Shown: in pieces, positions 53,179 to 63,818 of the stretch
How the letters are laid out: each line of letters starts with the position of its first letter
Position numbering within the stretch: position 1 is the first letter of the stretch
Notes under the pieces: model-generated
Told to the model about the DNA's origin: nothing
The model's input: only the letters and a program-made list of their open reading frames with translations
Database searches by the model: none
NCBI RefSeq assembly: GCF_028583425.1
Contig: NC_072795.1
Location: 6,285,001 to 6,349,000, forward strand
Length of the DNA stretch: 64,000 nt
DNA from: Eublepharis macularius
Lineage: Eukaryota > Chordata > Lepidosauria > Squamata > Eublepharidae
Direction: 5' to 3'
Program-made: the position numbers and the translations under genes

Positions 53179-53390
53179 ACCCCAGGTGAGGCTGATCTCA
53201 TCAGATCTCAGAAGCTAAGCATGGTTGGCCTTGGTTAGTAATTGGATGGGAGACCTCCAGTGAAGACCAAGGTTGTAGAGGAAGGCAATGGTAAACCACC
53301 TCTGTTAGTCTCTTGCCATGAAAACCCCGCCAGGGGTTGCTGTAAATCAGCTATGACTTGAGGGCACCGCACACGCACACACAGAGTAAT
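53179..53390 (+). mobile_element. 5S rRNA-derived SINE
   Basis: CAGATCTCAGAAGCTAAGCA, then TTGGTTAGTAATTGGATGGG and AGACC closely follow the 5S rRNA internal promoter region. A non-5S body follows (GGCAATGGTAAACCACCTCT, then CAGCTATGACTTGAGGGCA). Confidence 0.85.
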
Positions 53391-53394
53391 GAAT

Positions 53395-53612
53395 GAGCCG
53401 CCCTGACCTGGACAGCCCATGTCTCCAAAGCTAACCAGGGTCAGCCTTGGCTGATCTTTGGATGGAGGACTACCAAGGAAGTCTAGGGGTTGTATGCAGA
53501 ACCACGCAGTTGTAAACCACCTCTGTTCATCCCTTGCCTTGAAAACCTTACGTGGTTGCTGTGAAGTTGGCTGCAACTTGACAGTCCTTTTTGCACACAG
53601 TAGTGACCCGAG
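53395..53612 (+). mobile_element. 5S rRNA-derived SINE, more diverged
   Basis: CCGCCCTGACCTGGACAGCC, then AAAGCTAACCAGGGTCAGCC, then the same body with GTAAACCACCTCTGTTCAT. Confidence 0.78.
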
Positions 53613-53627
53613 ATGTCTGTAGAGTAG

Positions 53628-53850
53628 AAAAGAGTAAGAGTCCAGTAGCACCTACAAGACTAACAAAAATTTGTGGTAGGGGATGAGCTTTCGTGAGTCA
53701 CAGCTGACATCTTCAGCTGTGACTTTCGTGAGTCACAGCTGTGAGCTTTCGTGAGCTGTGTCATAGCTGAAGCGAGCTGTGACTCACAAAAACTCATACC
53801 CTACCACAAATTTTGCTAGTCTTATAGGTGCTACTGGACACTTGTGGTAA
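53628..53850. mobile_element. Hammerhead-core inverted-repeat element (type b)
   Basis: Left arm AGTCCAGTAGCACCTACAAG to GAGCTTTCGTGAGTCACAGC; right arm GAGCTGTGACTCACAAAAAC to TATAGGTGCTACTGGAC. Extra short copies of the stem sequence lie between. Confidence 0.6.
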
Positions 53851-54374
53851 TGACCCGGTTCTGGATGCCTGGGACTTTTTTGCACACATTGCAGCGACTA
53901 CAGCCTTAGCACCTAGGCATGTTGCAAGTTTCCTTCTGAGCAGGCAGCGCCGAGCTGGCTGAACTGCTTTTAAATCAAAATTACAGAATTCCTTGATTTA
54001 ATCCCCCCAGTTCAAGAAAAGACTCTTGTTTCAACCAGCGAGTGTCTCATTTTAAAGTACCTATATTTCTTGAACAAGCATGCATGACAGGTTGCTGTAA
54101 CCATTGGGACATAAAGCCCTAGAGATGGAATGGGTCTTCAAGGCTTTTTACTCAGATAGGCTTGTACTGTAAGGAAAGGGTCTCAAAGAGATCCATCAGT
54201 AAAGAAATAGGGAGGCACTATATACTTTACTATTATTGCTTTAAGGATGATAGACCACAGACTGTACTACTGTTGTAAGTACGATCCTACTGGGTAGTTC
54301 CATGTAGTTTAATATGTCCGTCTTAGAATGGCTTATGCTCTGTTTCAGCATTTCTTCAGCTCTGTATTGGATTC
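53851..54374. other. No gene seen; unique sequence
   Basis: No repeat ends or domains recognised. Confidence 0.4.
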
Positions 54375-54812
54375 TTGGCAGTGAAGAGTGCCCTCAAGTC
54401 ATAGCTGACTTACAGCGACCCCTGGTGGGGTTTTCAGGGCAAGAGACTAGCAGGTGGTTTGCCATTGCCTGCCTCTGCAACTCTGGTCTTCGTTGGAGGT
54501 CTCCCATCCATTGACTAACCAAGACTGACCCTGCTTAGCTTCTGAGATCTGATGAGATCAGGCTTACCTGGGCTATCCAGGGCCGATTCCAGATGACTAA
54601 CCTTAAGTCGCTTCATGCCGCCCTCTTCCGGATCGCGACGGGGAAAATGCGAAATATCGCGTTTCCTCGCGCGAGTTTTGCGCGACGACGCGCAAAACTC
54701 GCGCGAGGAAACGCGATATTTCGCATTTTCCCCGTCGCGATCCGGAAGAGGGCGGCATGAAGCGACTTAAGGTTAGTCACCTGGAATCGGCCCAGGTCAG
54801 GGCGGATTGGAT
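54375..54812 (-). mobile_element. 5S rRNA-derived SINE split by a Harbinger palindrome
   Basis: The minus strand reads CTGATCTCATCAGATCTCAG, AAGCTAAGCAGGGTCAG, then TTGGTTAGTCAATGGATGGG. The first bases (CCGCCCTGACCTGG) lie beyond the insertion, at 54793-54806. Confidence 0.85.
54581..54792. mobile_element. Near-perfect Harbinger-type palindrome, TSD CAG
   Basis: TIR GGCCGATTCCAGATGACTAA; the two arms, each about 104 bp, are complementary with only one or two differences and a centre of a few bases. The flanking CAG is exact (54578-54580, 54793-54795). Rich in CGCG. Confidence 0.88.
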
Positions 54813-54850
54813 TCTTACCAGTTTTAAATCTTCACAAATCTGCATGTATG

Positions 54851-55286
54851 CAGGGCTCATTTCGATGGGGAACGTGCAGGAATGCAGTTCCAGCAGTTCC
54901 CCAAAGAGGTCACATGTCAGGTGGCCCCAACCACCTGACTCTCGGCCATTTTGGGCCCGTTTCGGCCTGGATTGGGGCCGAAATGACCTGGATCGGGCCT
55001 CTGACAGGTGGTGGATCACTCTCCCACTCAGCAGCGGCCCAATTCTGACCATTTTGGGCCCCTTTTCGGCCATTTTCAGCTCCTTTTTGCCATTTTGGGC
55101 CCAATTTCGGCCCTGAATGGCCAGGATTGGGTCCAAAACAGCCAGGAAATGTGACGTCAGGGGTGTGTGGCATATGCAAATCAGTTATTCTAATGACACA
55201 CTTCCAGTGCTGTCAAGGGGTGTGGCATATGCTAATGAGTTATGCTAATGAGTTCCTCCAGCTCTTGTTCTACGAAATGACCCCTG
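54851..55286. mobile_element. hAT-type element, same family as 25799, opposite orientation
   Basis: Ends CAGGGCTCATTTCG and CGAAATGACCCCTG. The TSD CATGTATG is exact (54843-54850, 55287-55294). Confidence 0.85.
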
Positions 55287-55294
55287 CATGTATG

Positions 55295-55533
55295 TATCCT
55301 ATTATTGAAATGTCTTTGAAATTGACGATACTGACCCACACTGTGTAATTCTCCTTGACTCTCGGTGAGAAAGGCGAACAATAAATAATGTAAACAAACA
55401 TAGCCTTGGCTGAGTGCAGAAAATCCAGATTGGGAGCATTTCTGATGAATGGCGGCCCAACGTCTGCTTGTAGATTCACAAGAGAAACCACCCCATGTCC
55501 AAGCAATTGGTTCAGTTGTCAAACTGCTCTCCC
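55295..55533. other. No gene seen
   Basis: Unique sequence between two hAT insertions. Confidence 0.4.
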
Positions 55534-55847
55534 CATGGCTTTTTTTCTGGGAAAAGAGGTGGTGGAACTCAGGACCGCACAATGATGTCACTTTGGGTCA
55601 GCCGGAACAAGAGGGCAGTTTTTTAAAGTTTAAATCGCCCTTGGTGAAAATGGTCACATGGCTGGTGGCCCCGCCCCCTGATCTCCAGACAGAGGGGAGT
55701 TCAGATTGCCCTCCATGCCAGTGGTGCAGAGGGCGATCTAAACTCCCCTCTGTCTGGAGATCAGGGGGCGGGGCCACCAGCCATGTGACCATTTTCAAGA
55801 GGTGCCGGAACTCTGTTCCACCACGTTCCTGCTGAAAAAATGCCCTG
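55534..55847. mobile_element. hAT-type MITE, TIR CAGGGCTTTTTTTC family
   Basis: Left end mutated to CATGGCTTTTTTTC. The TSD GCTCTCCC is exact (55526-55533, 55848-55855). Inner hairpin as in 41388. Confidence 0.86.
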
Positions 55848-56084
55848 GCTCTCCCTATTAGGAAGTATTTTATAATGTTCAACTGAGATATCTCTCTCTG
55901 GAACTTTAGCCCCTTAGACCCAGTCTTGTCCCCTTGAGTAGCAAGAGAGCATCAAAGCAAGATTGCTTACTCGAAGGTTAAGTGTCCAAATCCAGCCCAA
56001 ACCAAAGAATAATCATGAATAGGTGGAACGGTGAGTCCCTGGAGCATGGCTTACTAAGAAATCTGAGGTGGGGAAGTAGCTGTG

Positions 56085-56150
56085 TATTTCCTGCATTGTG
56101 CAGAAGGCTGGACTAGATGACCCTTGGGGGTAACTTCCAGCTCGATGTTG
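56085..56150 (+). mobile_element. CR1 LINE 3' tip
   Basis: CTGCATTGTGCAGAAGGCTG, then GACTAGATGACCC; lacks the ATTCTATG end. Confidence 0.65.
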
Positions 56151-57021
56151 CTGTGCCGTATGGTTAGTAGAATAATTGGAAACAAGACTGAGCTCCAGAA
56201 GGCAGAGACCATCACATTGGGAATACAAGATTGTGCAAAAGGGCTGAGTATAATATCCTGTAGAGATGTAGGATGGCACCTTCTGGATTCTAGCACCGGT
56301 CCTGACCTGCCAGTCCTGGGATCTCATAGGAAGTTCGCAGTACAGGGCACCATATAATTTGTGGTCTGTAACTTCTGGAATGAGATACATTTTGCATGTT
56401 TGAAGAGAAAAGCAGCCGGTCACAGATTGGCTTGGATCCTAAGTGCCTTCTGCTCGCAGAAGATGGGGAGAACAATTTTCGCCAATTCTTCTCACAACAG
56501 CTACCCTTGTGATGTTCTGGGGACGAAAGGGGCACAATTTCATAGGGAACAGAAGACTGAAGAGGTGGGGGGAGAAAGGACAGGGGAAGTTCTACTTCTG
56601 TTGTGTAGGATCCAAGTCATTACACTTGATAACTGATCATGTTTCTGTTTTAAGCCAGGCTGGTTCTCTACCCATGGTACCCAAGTGACGTCTTGGGGGG
56701 GGGGCACACTGCAGAGAGGACTGACACACTATTGGGGCTCAGTGTGGAAAGCAACAGGCATTGCCTTCTGGAGGCCACCTGGCTGGCACCAGTTAGCTCC
56801 CAGCTGAGCCCCTGCAGTGTGGATCTGGAACCATCTTAGAGAAGAACTGCGTGTCAGTCATACTGGCTGGTTTAAGACAGCGCTCAGTTTTGGAACCTGT
56901 TTTTGCCATGCCTGTACCTTTAAACAGGCATGCAGGGAAGCTAATGTTGGCGAGTGCTGGGTTAGGGTTTGGACTCATGGGCTGTGATTATACAAAGGGG
57001 AATGTGTGCAGAGGGTCATGG
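56151..57021. other. No gene seen; unique sequence
   Basis: A G-run is at 56695-56702. Short frames only; no feature recognised. 55856-56084 is likewise unnamed. Confidence 0.4.
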
Positions 57022-57237
57022 TAGGGTTGCCAACCTCCAGGTCGTGACTGGTTATCTCCCAGAATTACAATCACAAGCTACAGAGATCACTTCCACTGAA
57101 CAAAAATGCTGCTTTGGAGGGTGGACTCTTATGGCATTATACCCTACTGAGGCCCCTCCCCTCCCTAAACTCCACCCTCTCTAGGCTCCACCCCCCCAAT
57201 CCTAAAGGAATTTCCCAGCCTGGAGCTGGCCACCCCA
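57022..57237 (+). mobile_element. TAGGGTTGCCA-family short element
   Basis: TAGGGTTGCCAACCTCCAGG to GGAGCTGGCCACCCC. Confidence 0.8.
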
Positions 57238-57906
57238 GAAGGGCCAACCAGAGACTCCCCAGACTGTGCATGTAACAACTTGGTGTGCTGATATCTTGTC
57301 AAGCAGAGAGGAGAGTTTCCAAGACCTAATCAGAAATCCTGAGAAATGTTGAAGGGAGGGGGTATCAAAGTCACCTGCGCTTTTGGCAAGGCAGAATGCA
57401 AACAGGCCATGATGTGGACACAGCCAAATGCAATGCCTGTCATCTGCAGCAACTGCCTAATGGAAAGATGAATTTCATTGCCTTTTCCAAATTACCAACT
57501 GACACGAGAAGACGTTCCTCTGAGCTCCCTCCCGTGAAACTGCTTTATTTAGTAAGCCAGCCTCTGTTCTCAGGATACTTTTCGAGACCGCCAGGTAGTG
57601 GGCAGGACTTTTGCAGCTGTGCTGCCTGTGAAACTTTTAACTGGAGACACTGAGGACTAAACTGGTCCCAACTAGAGGTATGGATCTAGAACGTTTCCAT
57701 TTGGGTTCCGGGAGTTATGGAATAATTGCATCTCATTACCAGTTCATTCCGGCTGGGGTGGTGCCGGCTTGGAATGGATCCACTTGGGGTTTTGTTGTTG
57801 TTGTTGTTTGTTTGTTTCATGGGTTTCAGCTCCTTGCACGTGTGTTGGCCACACATATGCAAAAGCACACTGTTCTTTGCAAGGCTCTGGGCAGCTGTTT
57901 TTGCAC
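57238..57906. other. No gene seen
   Basis: An 85-codon plus frame at 57396-57653 has several cysteines but no recognised family. A short GTT/GTTT run is at 57794-57817. Confidence 0.35.
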
Positions 57907-58161
57907 ACAACAACAACAACATTTGATTTATATACCACCCTTCAGGATGACTTAACACCTACTCAGAGCAGTTTACAAAGTATGTCATTATTATCCCCTC
58001 AACAAAACACCCTGTGAGGTGGGCGGGGCTGAGAGAGCTCTGAGAGAGCTGTGAGTAGCCCAAGGTCACCCAGCTGGCTTCAAGTAGAGGAGTGGGGAAT
58101 CAAACCCGGTTCTCCAGATTAGAGTCCGGCGCTCTTAAACACGACACCAAACTGGCTCTCC
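57907..58161 (-). mobile_element. tRNA-derived SINE
   Basis: Minus strand: GAGCCAGTTTGGTGTCGTGT, GGTTTGATTCC, tail (GTT)n at 57907-57922. Confidence 0.85.
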
Positions 58162-58607
58162 AAAATCACGCGGAAAAGACAGCCCTCCCTCTAAACATCA
58201 ACTCACCAAGTTTGAACGCATGCAACAGCAAGCTTCTGTGTTTATGGACCCAGAGGGATGCTTGGGGAAGGTGTGCATCAAGGTGAGTGTTGGGCAGCTG
58301 CGCACACGTGCACACACTGCTCTTTCTGTATCGTTCAAAAACCCGTTGATGCAATGAGTTTCTCCTCAAGCACATGAAAACTCACGCAACAATAGACCCC
58401 AAAGAAGGTGAGTGTTGGCAGTGGCCAGGTGCACACAACGGCGGGAAACAAAAGGTACCAGCACAGCACACACGCAGGAGAGCGCTTCATTGCCAACCAG
58501 TCCGGAACAGCACAGCAATTTTTTTTAAAAAAAATTCCTGCTTTAATTACAAAGCCAATGAATTTTACCTTTGAGTCCTGCTGTTATGCCATGTTTCCCT
58601 GTGCCTT
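58162..58607. other. No gene seen
   Basis: Unique sequence with a poly-A/T junction at 58520-58534. Confidence 0.4.
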
Positions 58608-58985
58608 GTGTGTGTGTGTGTGTGTGTGCGTGCGTGCATGCACGAGTCGCCTCCAACATATGGCGACCCTATGAAGGAAAGACCTCCGAAACGTCCTCTC
58701 ATTAACAGCCTTGCTCAGATCCTGCAAACTGGAGGACGGGGCTTCTTTTATTGAGTCCAGCCATCTCGTTTTAGGTCTTCCTCTTTTCCCGCTGCCTTCC
58801 ACTTTTCCTAACATTGTTGACTTTTCCAGAGAATCTTGTCTTCTCATGATGTGACCAAAGTACGATAGCCTTAGTCTTGTCATTTTAGCTTCTAGGCTTG
58901 ATTTGATCTAGAACCCACTTATTTGTTTTTTTGGCCATCCATGGTATTTGCAAAACTCTCCTCCAGCACCACAAATTTAAATGAA
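58608..58985 (-). mobile_element. BovB (RTE) LINE 3' end with TG tract
   Basis: A (TG)n/(TGCG)n tract at 58608-58642 borders the 3' end GTCGCCTCCAACATATGGCG. The minus frame reads RLRLSYFGHIMRRQDSLEKS and GKRGRPKTRWLDSIKEA, the BovB C-terminus. Confidence 0.88.
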
Positions 58986-59527
58986 TAAATTTCAATTTCC
59001 ATGATGGGGGGGGGCATTCAAATGACTCCCCCTCCCTAATCTGCAGCAGGAGCCTGAGCCGGGACTCCCAGGCAGTGGCGTGTCCTTGCACTGAGGGTAA
59101 ACGTAAACAGAAAGGGAGGACTAGGGATTTTCCTTTACAGGAAGGGTAGTAGAGGGAAGATGGTCCTCTTTCCCCCCTATTTTTTACTAGTAAAAGTGAG
59201 AGACTTGACAGGTTGCTGGCTGTCAGTCTGCCTTTCCAACTAAAAACGTTAACCCAGAGTAGAACGAAAAAGAAGAAGGAGAAATCACAGGAGGATAAGC
59301 AGCAAGAGTTCCACGGCTGTGCCGGAAAATGAAAAATCTGGCCAGCTCAGTCCTCCTGCATGGAATACTGATCTGCAAAGACTCGGGTGTGCATGTGTGT
59401 GAGAATACACAATGCACACGCACTCCTGCTACCTCTCCATCATTTAACACCGGGTTAACCGTTTTAATCAGAGAACCCTTGCCCCCAGTGAAGTTAACGC
59501 TAAGGACTCAATCTCTCCCCTTTGTAG
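58986..59527. other. No gene seen
   Basis: Unique sequence. A pyrimidine tract at its right end precedes the candidate exon. Confidence 0.4.
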
Positions 59528-59629
59528 CCAACTGGTTGCATGATGAGTGCAGACAGACTTGCCATTAAGGAAAACAAGATGCTCCAGATAGCCTCCAACT
59601 GCCTGGCCTGCTTGTGCAACCTCTGCGTG
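59528..59629 (+). other. Candidate host exon (unproven)
   Basis: 102 bases between CTCTCCCCTTTGTAG and GTAAGTAC, a near-consensus donor. One frame is open through all 34 codons and reads ADRLAIKENKMLQIASNCLA followed by CLCNLCV, Cys-rich at the end. I do not recognise the protein. Both splice sites are good, but there is no other proof. Confidence 0.3.
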
Positions 59630-59784
59630 GTAAGTACAGAAACGAAACATACAAACTTTTCAGCAGAGGTGAGTCATTGTGTTCTGTTGTGTTCTGTGCC
59701 ACAACAGAAAAAGTGTTGCCCCTACTGTCCTCTTCTCCCACACGAAACTGCCCAGCAGCCAAGTTCAGCCAATTGTGCATTTTC

Positions 59785-60004
59785 TAGATTTGCCAACCTC
59801 CAGGTGCGGCCTGGAGATCTCTCAGAATTGCAATTGCTCTCCAGACTACAGAGCTGAGCCCCTGGAGAAAATGGCAGCTTTGGAGGGTTGTCTCTATCTA
59901 TGGCATTAACCCGCTCCTGAGTTACCTCTCTTCCCCAATTCTGCTCGCCCCTGTCTCCACCCACAGATCTCCAGGAATGTCCCAACCCAGAGCTGGCAAC
60001 CCTA
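59785..60004 (+). mobile_element. TAGGGTTGCCA-family short element
   Basis: TAGATTTGCCAACCTCCAGG to GAGCTGGCAACCCTA. Confidence 0.8.
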
Positions 60005-60061
60005 AGTTAAACTGATTTGATGACTTTGGTTTATCAGCAGAGACGTACCCTTTGGTGCTAT

Positions 60062-60135
60062 TCATAGAATCATAGGGTTGGAAGGTACCTCCAGGGTCAT
60101 CTAGTCCAACCCCCTGCATAATGCAGGAAATTCAC
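60062..60135 (-). mobile_element. CR1 LINE 3' tip
   Basis: ATAGAATCATAGGGTTGGAA, then GGTCATCTAGTCCAACCCCC, in reverse orientation. Confidence 0.85.
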
Positions 60136-61249
60136 AACGACCCCCCACACACACACACACAAACCTAATGACCCCTGCTTTGTGCTCAGAATATAACAAC
60201 CACCACAACAGAGGAGGTTCCCTGGACTAGCAAGACTAGTCTATCTATACACAACCAGGGAAAGTAACAATTACAAAATGTATAAATGTTATAAGTCTGT
60301 TAAACACGCAAAGTGCAAGGTGCAAAATCAATTAATGTAAATGTACACACAATATACTCAATCAATACATAATAATATCATATCCAACAGGTAAAGTTAA
60401 AAGTCCATCCGATGAAAATCCAACTGGTGGAGAGTCAAACAAGAGTCAATATTTGTGTACATTGTGTACATCAGCATTGCTGTCAGATGGCCACCTAGCC
60501 TCCGCTTAAAAACCTCCGGTGTAGTGTAGTGGCAGTGTAGTGTGGAGTCCCTGCATTTAACTGCCAGTTCAGGAAGAGAAGCAGCCGCGGGGCAAGTGGT
60601 CTCTCCGGCTGGGATTCCTGATCTGTGAAATGGGAACAATTAATGTTGTTATTAACATTGTACCTCCTAGGGGATAAGGTGCAAGAGAGGCAGGGGTCAT
60701 GGAGGGGCAGAGATGGGGGGCTGTGAGGATTAATTAAGTGATGTGAGCTCAACCAGTTTGAGTTCTGGGCCAGGAACTGGCTCCTCCCTGACGCTGAGGC
60801 CGGCGCACCTTAAGAGAAAACCAGCTCACCTGGCTTTGATCGCCAACAGAATTCATCCCACTCCTGCTTGATGAGTTGGACAGGGAATGGGAGTCAAATA
60901 GTCTGGTCTTCAGCATGTTTATTAGAAATTAAATCCCTTTGTAAACAAGGGAGCTGGCCTCCATCTATCACACTTAGCATTGTAACCACAAGAGGAGGCG
61001 TCTAGACTGCAATTTGAAAGGGTTAGCAAATCGTTGCGGATGTTGCCTGGAAGGGGGCCGAGCCATAACGTGCGAGAGTGCACATACTTTTTACTTTTTA
61101 TTTATTTTATGTTCTGGGCTACTGAAACGGCATTAAAAGTTGAGCATTACTGAACACTTTGCAATCTGCTGTCTCTCCTACGATTGCAAAGGGGCAGTCG
61201 GGTTAGTCCGTCACAGCAAAATAAAAGTTCAGTGGGCACCTTAAACAGC
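60136..61249. other. No gene seen
   Basis: A CA run is at 60146-60160. Otherwise unique, moderately AT-rich sequence without frames of note. Confidence 0.45.
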
Positions 61250-61485
61250 GTGGAGGAGTGGTTGGAGTGTCAGACTAGGATCTGGGAGACCCAGGTTCGA
61301 ATCACCACTCTGCTATGGAAGCTCACTGGATGACTTTGGGCCAGTCGCATCCCCTCAGCCAGACCTACCTCACAGGGTTATTATGAGGATTAAACGAAGG
61401 AGAGGAGAACAATGTAAGTGGCTTTGGGTCCCCATTGTGGAGAGAAGTGGTCTACAAATGAAGTAAAATAAAAATAAAATATATA
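61250..61485 (+). mobile_element. tRNA-derived SINE (fourth type) with AAAT tail
   Basis: GGAGTGGTTGGAGTGTCAGA (A-box region), CAGGTTCGAATCACC (B-box region), CTACCTCACAGGGTTATTAT, AAAATAAAAATAAAATA tail. Confidence 0.85.
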
Positions 61486-61839
61486 ACAAAATCGATTTCC
61501 ATACTGAAATAAATGTTAGTCTTCAAGATGCCGCTGGGTTTCCCGAAAGGGTGAACAGCACATGTAATTTCCAACCTAGCCATTAGATGGTAGCGTTGCT
61601 CCATACATATTGAACCAACAGAGCAAGTCCTTTGCAGTGGTGGTGGGGGGAGTCTAAACCAGCCTGCCCGCTGGGCACATGTCTGGTGCCATCTGACCCA
61701 GACGGCATGCAATACCATTGTTCACTATGACCAAGGAAGTGCACCTCAGCTAGATTTCCAGGCAAACCTCTCTCTGCTTTAGATCCTTTTGTGAAACGCA
61801 TCCTGCTCTGGGCTGGAACATGGCACTAGGATAACACGA
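61486..61839. other. No gene seen
   Basis: Unique sequence; nothing recognised. Confidence 0.4.
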
Positions 61840-61935
<96 letters not shown>

Positions 61936-61938
61936 ACT
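61840..61938. repeat. (GAAA)n microsatellite
   Basis: About 24 perfect GAAA units. Confidence 0.97.
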
Positions 61939-62812
61939 TTAGAGAGCCACAGGATGAAGAGTCAGACTTGGATGGGAATTTGGGAAAGAACTGTGTTCAG
62001 ATCCAATTTCTGCCTCAGAATCACTGGCATAGGCAAATCTGTATTAGAGACATAGTAATACAGATTATGATGTGTGGATCATAACTCACGGGGCTGGGGA
62101 AGAGGAACGGTGGAAGTCTGCTTCCTACTCTCTTTTTTAAAAATCAGATCAAATCCTGCACAGGAAACGGGAAACAAGTAGCTAGCCCCAAAATGTAAGC
62201 ATTAATGTCCAAAAAAATCAACTAAAAGGAACTTCACCAAAGGATGCGGCATTGTGGCGAGAACAGATAGAACACCTTTGTTGGTGTTCCGTACACGTTT
62301 GTTTTGGAAAGGAGGACTGGAGCATGTCGGATCACTTTGCCTTTAAAAAATGCTTTAAAATTATATTTTAAAATAATTAGAACACCCTTGAAATCTTCTG
62401 TAGGCAAAGGTATGGGGGCGGGAATCATTTCCATTATTATTAAAGAGATCTCGGGCACTATCTAATATGTTTCTGAGATGTTTCCTCAACCTCATTCTAG
62501 TCAACTAGTAGATAATAATATTTTGCTCGGCCACAAAACAAGTGGCGAGTGTTCTGGCTCTTCTGAAAAACTACATTCAGCTCCTCCACAACAAGTGAAT
62601 AATAACATACTGTTTGGTGGTACATAAAACCAAAATGATTGCATTATTGGCTCTGTGTATATGTAAAGTGCTAGTCTCTCCCAAAGACAGCAAGGTGTGT
62701 TTTTTCTTTAAAAGGACTGGAGAATCGAGTTCTTCTGGGCACGTGCAAAGAATCTCTCCAAAAGAATTTGCTTCTCTTTAAAAACAATGGAAGCCGGGGG
62801 TACAGTTCTCTT
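61939..62812. other. No gene seen; unique sequence
   Basis: AT-rich in places; no repeats or frames recognised. Confidence 0.45.
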
Positions 62813-62857
62813 AGCAAGATTCGGGTCTGGTAGCACCTTAAAGACCAACAAGCTAAG
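62813..62857 (-). mobile_element. Hammerhead-type repeat (type c) end piece
   Basis: AGCAAGATTCGGGTCTGGTA, then GCACCTTAAAGACCAACAAG, the terminal arm only. Confidence 0.55.
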
Positions 62858-62978
62858 CTTACTGACCCTATTAAACAATCTGAAACGCCTGACTATAGGT
62901 CGAAATTTATTGAGTTTTGGTACCCAATCCTAGAATTTTTAACTAAAGATGAATGTGCAAAACAGCTAGTTAGACCAG

Positions 62979-63121
62979 GGCCAATGCTTACCTGAAGCCG
63001 GGACGTTGCGGAACATGCCAGAAAAAACGCGGAAGATCGCGTTTTCTCGTGCGAGTTTTGCACATTTTTTCCAGCATGTTTCGCAACGTCCCAGCTTCAG
63101 GTAAGCCGTGTGGAATCGGAC
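62979..63121. mobile_element. Harbinger-type palindrome, degraded end
   Basis: Arms CTTACCTGAAGCCGGGACGT and its complement ending GCCGTGTGGAATCGG. The left terminus lost several bases (GGCCAATGC). Flanks CAG and CTA do not match, so the TSD is not confirmed. Confidence 0.6.
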
Positions 63122-63316
63122 CTAAAGACTATTTTCATGTACTGTTCACTATCTAGAATAAAGCAACAAACTCGGTTACTTACCTTATTGTTATGACGGC
63201 ATAACTGACGTTGATGTATAAAAAGGTACAAACGAATGTTGGAAACCAAGTTTTCCTGTTAATGTTTTGTTTGTTACTGTTATATTTGAAAAACTAAATA
63301 ATTTTTTTTTAAAAAA

Positions 63317-63608
63317 AGACCAACTAGATTTCCAGGGTGAGCTTTTGAGAGTCAAAGGTTCCTTCGTCAGATACTTTGGCAGAGCTTTGACTCTCAAAAG
63401 CTCATTCCCTGGAAATCCAGTCGCACCTTAAAGGCCAACTAGATTTCCAGGGTATGAGCTTTCGAAAGTCAAAGTTCCCTTCTACAGATACTCTGCCATA
63501 GCTTTGACTCTCAAAAACTCCTACCATGGAAATCCAGTTGGTCTTTAAGGTGCTACTGGACCCAAATCTTGCTCTTCTACTACAGACCAACATGGCTACC
63601 CACCTGAA
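63317..63608. mobile_element. Hammerhead-type repeat array (type c), alternating orientation
   Basis: Four arms alternate: AGATTTCCAGGG-type (reverse) and TGACTCTCAAAAGCTCA-type (forward), twice each. One reverse copy keeps GAGCTTTCGAAAG, i.e. CGAAAGC on the minus strand. Ends TCTTCTACTACAGACCAACA. Confidence 0.62.
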
Positions 63609-63764
63609 ACTAAGTTCTCTGAGCATGTGCAGATACACTACCATGTTTGATGAGAAGAGGCTTTCATATGGAGGAACTGCCTTTCAGCATGTAAAGCCTG
63701 TTTTTAAAAAAATTATCCTTATTATTATGAAAGTGACGCTGAATTTGCCAAATCCCCTTTGTTT

Positions 63765-63818
63765 CAGCTTTACAGCCCTGCTATTCTAGCATCTGGACAG
63801 GAGAACGAAACTTCTACT
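63765..63818 (+). other. Candidate host exon (unproven)
   Basis: 54 bases between CCCTTTGTTTCAG and GTCAGA (a weak donor). In the first frame it is open: LYSPAILASGQENETSTQ. Not recognised. Weaker than the other two candidates because it is short and the donor is poor. Confidence 0.2.

Noticed and set aside
53179..53300. A 5S rRNA gene
   Set aside because: Only the internal promoter region resembles 5S; the body continues as a SINE and the sequence recurs nearby in diverged form.
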